Positions 61,286 through 64,000 of a stretch of DNA of 64,000 nt are shown one piece after another. The notes beneath the pieces were generated by a model that did not search any database, was not told the DNA's origin, and was given only the letters and a program-made list of their open reading frames with translations. A program made the translations under genes and the position numbers. This DNA is from CAILKP01 sp038231815 (GTDB taxonomy: Bacteria > Planctomycetota > Phycisphaerae > Phycisphaerales > UBA1924), in NCBI GenBank assembly GCA_038231815.1, contig JBBRKQ010000008.1, positions 3,236 through 67,235 of the forward strand. Direction: 5' to 3'. Positions within the stretch are counted from its first letter, which is position 1, and every line of letters begins with the position of its first letter.

Positions 61286-62365
61286 GTGAAGAAGAATGTT
61301 ATCGCCGCTTTGTTGCCCGTTGTTGGTCTCGCAGCTATCGCTGCAGCACAGACCAACGCTCCCACAGCCACTTACACCAACGCCTACGGAACATTGGAAC
61401 TCCGTTGGGCTGTTGACGGTAGTGGTCGTAATGCTGAGGCCGCCAATCCATTGGATGCCTCGCTGGTGAACCTGCTCCCGGCCGCGACCCTCGCCCCCGG
61501 CGCTACGTCGTCGGCCGTCGGTCTGACCCTGCAGGCTCGCATCGCCACCACCACCCGTAACACGACCATCCCCACCACGGTTGCCCGCCAGGGTAACTAC
61601 GGTATCGGTCGCGTCAGCTTCGGCACCTCGAACAGCTACAACCGCATCGTTCACAACGATAGTGTTGCTGCTGCTTCTTTGAGCCGCGGTCAGACGACCG
61701 TTGGTGACACCAGCGGTCCGATCTCGACTGATGCCGCCGACGGCAGCCCGAACGACAGCGCTTGGGCGCTCTTCGGTGCGACCAGCCAGTTCCGTTTCTT
61801 CACCGGTGGCCACGGTGGCTCAGCGACCAACGCCAACAACTGGAACAGCGCCAACGGTAACGCCGTTGCCAACCAAGCTGTTCGCAGTGGTTTCATCCCC
61901 GACCAACCTGGCTCTTACGCCGGTATCGGCGTCAACGCAGTTCTGTCCGGTTCCAACCGTGCTCGCATCGCCAACGGTTTCCAGGCTGCTGACCGTTCCA
62001 GCATCGCGGCGTTCGATGCCAGCGTTCCTACCGCAATCAGTGGCAACGTGTCGTCCAGCTTCGTCTCGCTCGCCACCGGCGTGTTCTCCCCTTGGGTTAA
62101 CATCTACCGCGTCACCTTCCAGCCCCGCGAGAACGCCGGTACGGACAGTGCCCGTAACGTGACCGTCACCTTCAATGGTAACGTTCAGTATATCTCTGCT
62201 GCGTCCTTCAGCTCAGGTATCGGGCAGACCCTGCTCCGCATTGACAGCTTCCTCGGTACGGCGACCGATGCCGTCGCAGTCGCGACCTTCACGGTCCCGA
62301 CCCCCGCCACCGCCGCCCTCTTGGGCCTTGGTGGTCTGATGGCGGCTCGCCGTCGTCGGGCCTAA
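61286..62365 (+). CDS. PEP-CTERM secreted protein
   Basis: 359 residues from GTG 61286, with AAGGAG ~7 bases upstream. Signal peptide KKNVIAALLPVVGLAAIAAA. The body is rich in Asn, Ser, Thr and Ala (NNWNSANGNAVANQ), consistent with a surface protein. The C-terminus is PEP-CTERM-type: VPTPATAALLGLGGLMAA followed by RRRRA, which anchors until sorted by an exosortase-like enzyme. The complete unit has a strong promoter and a terminator, suggesting high expression. Function unknown. Confidence 0.88.
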   Translation: MKKNVIAALLPVVGLAAIAAAQTNAPTATYTNAYGTLELRWAVDGSGRNAEAANPLDASLVNLLPAATLAPGATSSAVGLTLQARIATTTRNTTIPTTVARQGNYGIGRVSFGTSNSYNRIVHNDSVAAASLSRGQTTVGDTSGPISTDAADGSPNDSAWALFGATSQFRFFTGGHGGSATNANNWNSANGNAVANQAVRSGFIPDQPGSYAGIGVNAVLSGSNRARIANGFQAADRSSIAAFDASVPTAISGNVSSSFVSLATGVFSPWVNIYRVTFQPRENAGTDSARNVTVTFNGNVQYISAASFSSGIGQTLLRIDSFLGTATDAVAVATFTVPTPATAALLGLGGLMAARRRRA

Positions 62366-62423
62366 GTCTTTACGACTTGAGGTTTGATGATTGCTGAATT
62401 GCGTATTTTCACGTGCTGAATGG

Positions 62424-62454
62424 CGTGGCTCCCGAAAGGGAGCCACGTTTTTTT
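62424..62454 (+). terminator. Rho-independent terminator of the PEP-CTERM gene
   Basis: CGTGGCTCCC, loop GAAA, GGGAGCCACG, then TTTTTTT. It is a perfect 10-base-pair stem with a stable tetraloop. Confidence 0.95.
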
Positions 62455-62531
62455 ATGGCCTTCTATTACACGCGGGAGCGGTGTGAGGATTCTCGTAGGC
62501 AGGATCGCCGGATAGCGTCGAAAGACGTTTT

Positions 62532-62668
62532 GCAGCGAACGTAGCAAACGTGGCGAAGGTAGCGAAGATAGCGAAGGGCTGTAAAGTAAGGCATCCGGCA
62601 AGAAAAGGCAGGAGACATGAGGTACGGCAATGAATTTTCGCAGTTTTCTTTGCTCGTTGCTCGTGTCC
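62532..62668. repeat. GCGAAG-type self-complementary repeat, copy 1
   Basis: A purine-rich left part of degenerate units (AGCGAAGATAGCGAAGG) and a pyrimidine-rich right part (TTTTCTTTGCTCGTTGCTCG) flank a core AAGGCATCCGGCAAGAAAAG ... GAGACATGAGGT. The 62455-63100 region has no convincing gene; this and copy 2 fill much of it. Confidence 0.7.
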
Positions 62669-62803
62669 TCATTCGCCTTTGTTGGCTGAATGGATGGCGT
62701 TTTCTCGCTCATCCCTCGTGTTTCCAAGGCAAACGCAAGAGTGTGCCGGCACCGACGATCAGAAATCGCAGCGAGATCGACGAGAAGCCATACATTGCAT
62801 TTT

Positions 62804-62946
62804 ACAGCGAAGGTTGCGAAGAGGGTGAAGAGGGCGATGGAATGCGAGGGAAGGCATCAGGAAGAAAAAACAGGAAACATGAGGTTCGATCCCTGAGTTT
62901 TCTCGGCTTTCTTCGCTCCCCTTTCTTCCCTTCGCACCCTTCGCTA
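62804..62946. repeat. GCGAAG-type self-complementary repeat, copy 2
   Basis: Same order as copy 1, ~263 bases on: CAGCGAAGGTTGCGAAGAG, core AAGGCATCAGG with GAAACATGAGGT, then TTTCTTCGCTCCCC and CTTCGCACCCTTCGC. Diverged, so the two copies are not a recent tandem duplication. Confidence 0.7.
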
Positions 62947-63100
62947 TGAGAATGCCTTATGCCTTGATTGGCAGTTGCTGCGATCTTGCATTTGCCCGGT
63001 TCGTGCGTCCGCTTCCGATGGTCTCTGTCACCTGCTCGCATCGCCATACGCGACTTGTCGGATAGTGGCGGCACCCAAGGGTCAATGAATAGACTTTGCC

Positions 63101-64000
63101 ATGGCTCGCTGCCGCGTTGACAGGTCGATTTCTCGGCACACCATCGAGGGCTTTGATTTCCCGCTGGGCGTGTATCCGGTTGAACCGATGTCACCCAAAG
63201 AGGGCTACACCACCGCCTTTGAGCAGGCCGATGCGGTTGCCCCAACTACCTTTGACGATCGCGATGATGGAGAGCCTTCGGAATGGCCGGACAGGTACGT
63301 CTTTGATGTTGTAGTCAAGGCCAGTCGCGTCGAGCCTCTGGTTCGCCAGCTCTTTGCAATGCTGCCCGGCCGGGTTTACCCGATTCTCGACCTGCTTGGC
63401 AACGATGCGTACCGGGAAATAGATCCGTACATCGGCTATGACCTCGTCGGCATCGAGCGATTCCTTGACAGCGCTCGCCGCTTCCGGTCGTTTCTGTTTG
63501 AGGATGGCATGGTTGGCTTTGGAGCCATGAGCGAGGAGCCGTTCTTTTACGTGTTTGTTGATGAGCACAAAATCATCACCGTTCGCGTACCGGTCGAGCA
63601 GAAAGATCGCGTGGAAGCTCTCATGGTCGCCTTTGACCTCAAAGCCGTCGAGCAGCTCTCCGGGGCCGATGCCGCGCTGCACGAGCACCGGGGCGTGCTG
63701 GAGGCCCCTGCCGACAGGCCGGATCTGCTGACCGCTGAAGAGATCGTCGAGGAGTTGATCGATGCGTGGGGGCTTGAGCTGAACATCGATCCCGACTCAA
63801 ACCAGGATGCCGAGGGCGCGGAGCTTGGCGTCACCGGCTGGCGGTGCATCGCGCGGGTGCTCGATGATCAGAGTGACATCCGTTATCGCGAATCACTGCT
63901 CTCGGCCGGCTCGCTGGTTGTGGCCCGCGAACTGGCAATGGATGATGCCCTCTCGGCCGATGGCGATGACAAACTGGCCGCCAGCACCGGCAAAGACTCC
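63101..64000 (+). CDS. Unknown protein, truncated by the window edge
   Basis: Open from ATG 63101 to the end of the window (300 codons, no stop), with an in-frame TGA at 63086-63088 just upstream. Strong codon bias supports it. Sequence includes RHTIEGFDFPLGVYPVEPMS, PDRYVFDVVVKASRVEPLVR, QLFAMLPGRVYPILDLLGN, DPYIGYDLVGIERFLDSARR and FFYVFVDEHKIITVRVPVEQ, mainly alternating beta and helix, acidic. No signal peptide or membrane segment. I do not recognise the family. Confidence 0.75.
   Translation, partial: MARCRVDRSISRHTIEGFDFPLGVYPVEPMSPKEGYTTAFEQADAVAPTTFDDRDDGEPSEWPDRYVFDVVVKASRVEPLVRQLFAMLPGRVYPILDLLGNDAYREIDPYIGYDLVGIERFLDSARRFRSFLFEDGMVGFGAMSEEPFFYVFVDEHKIITVRVPVEQKDRVEALMVAFDLKAVEQLSGADAALHEHRGVLEAPADRPDLLTAEEIVEELIDAWGLELNIDPDSNQDAEGAELGVTGWRCIARVLDDQSDIRYRESLLSAGSLVVARELAMDDALSADGDDKLAASTGKDS

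Noticed and set aside
62617..62949. 110-codon reading in the repeat region
   Set aside because: Its sequence follows the repeat units; repeats of this type commonly give spurious short readings.

Overview
The window is high-GC bacterial chromosome and most likely comes from a planctomycete of the Phycisphaerae. Four secreted proteins, one of them a broken gene, end in a two-repeat dockerin-like tail, closing in Gly-Cys in the three intact ones, a tail I associate with Phycisphaerales. Two more end in PEP-CTERM-like anchors. There is also a stand-alone O-GlcNAc-transferase-type (GT41) protein, a secreted PA14/propeller/DUF1080 fusion and a eukaryote-type glycogen branching enzyme. I saw no phage, insertion sequence, CRISPR array, rRNA or tRNA.

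Layout. 1-10.4 kb: end-truncated secreted protein (-), GT41 glycosyltransferase, a PadR regulator overlapping a membrane protein gene (ATGA overlap, promoter framed by an inverted repeat), a short UvrC, and the large PA14/DUF1080 protein. 10.6-20.2 kb: glutamate synthase large chain, a 1046-residue dockerin protein (-) with its own terminator, and a ChrA-type chromate transporter. 20-26 kb: a membrane-anchored unknown, an iodotyrosine-deiodinase-like flavoprotein, a possible 48-residue helix-turn-helix protein, an AhpD-like protein, a DUF1348 protein and the branching enzyme. 26-35.7 kb is an envelope-biogenesis block (Nif3-like protein, BamA, LptF/LptG-type permease, SecG) followed by a class IV aminotransferase and an FAD-dependent oxidoreductase, separated by a long imperfect inverted repeat. 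36-40.5 kb: a sulfatase-modifying-factor-like PEP-CTERM protein coupled to a broken dockerin gene, then a DegT-type sugar aminotransferase.

40.5-47.5 kb centres on dnaA. Its upstream region holds a DnaA-box-like site just before a consensus-like promoter and may be oriC. dnaA is followed by two tandem paralogous membrane zinc-ribbon proteins, an MsbA-like ABC exporter and a Cys-rich small protein. 47.8-54.5 kb has pdxJ and two tandem paralogous zinc metalloproteases (-) that share a conserved block about 250-260 bases upstream of each start. 55-64 kb has an APH-fold kinase, a TPR/PGT-repeat secreted protein, a DUF4190-type membrane protein, a lipoprotein, a PEP-CTERM protein with clear promoter and terminator, a repeat-rich noncoding region, and the start of an unknown gene running off the end.

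Working together: BamA, LptF/G, SecG, the ABC exporter and the DegT aminotransferase would serve a didermic envelope, and SecG would support export of the many signal-peptide proteins. The dockerin and PEP-CTERM tails suggest two parallel surface-sorting routes. No single gene cluster is clearly a new defence or biosynthetic system. The best leads are the tandem metalloproteases with their shared upstream block, the dnaA-adjacent zinc-ribbon pair, the small HTH gene, and the long self-complementary intergenic repeats.
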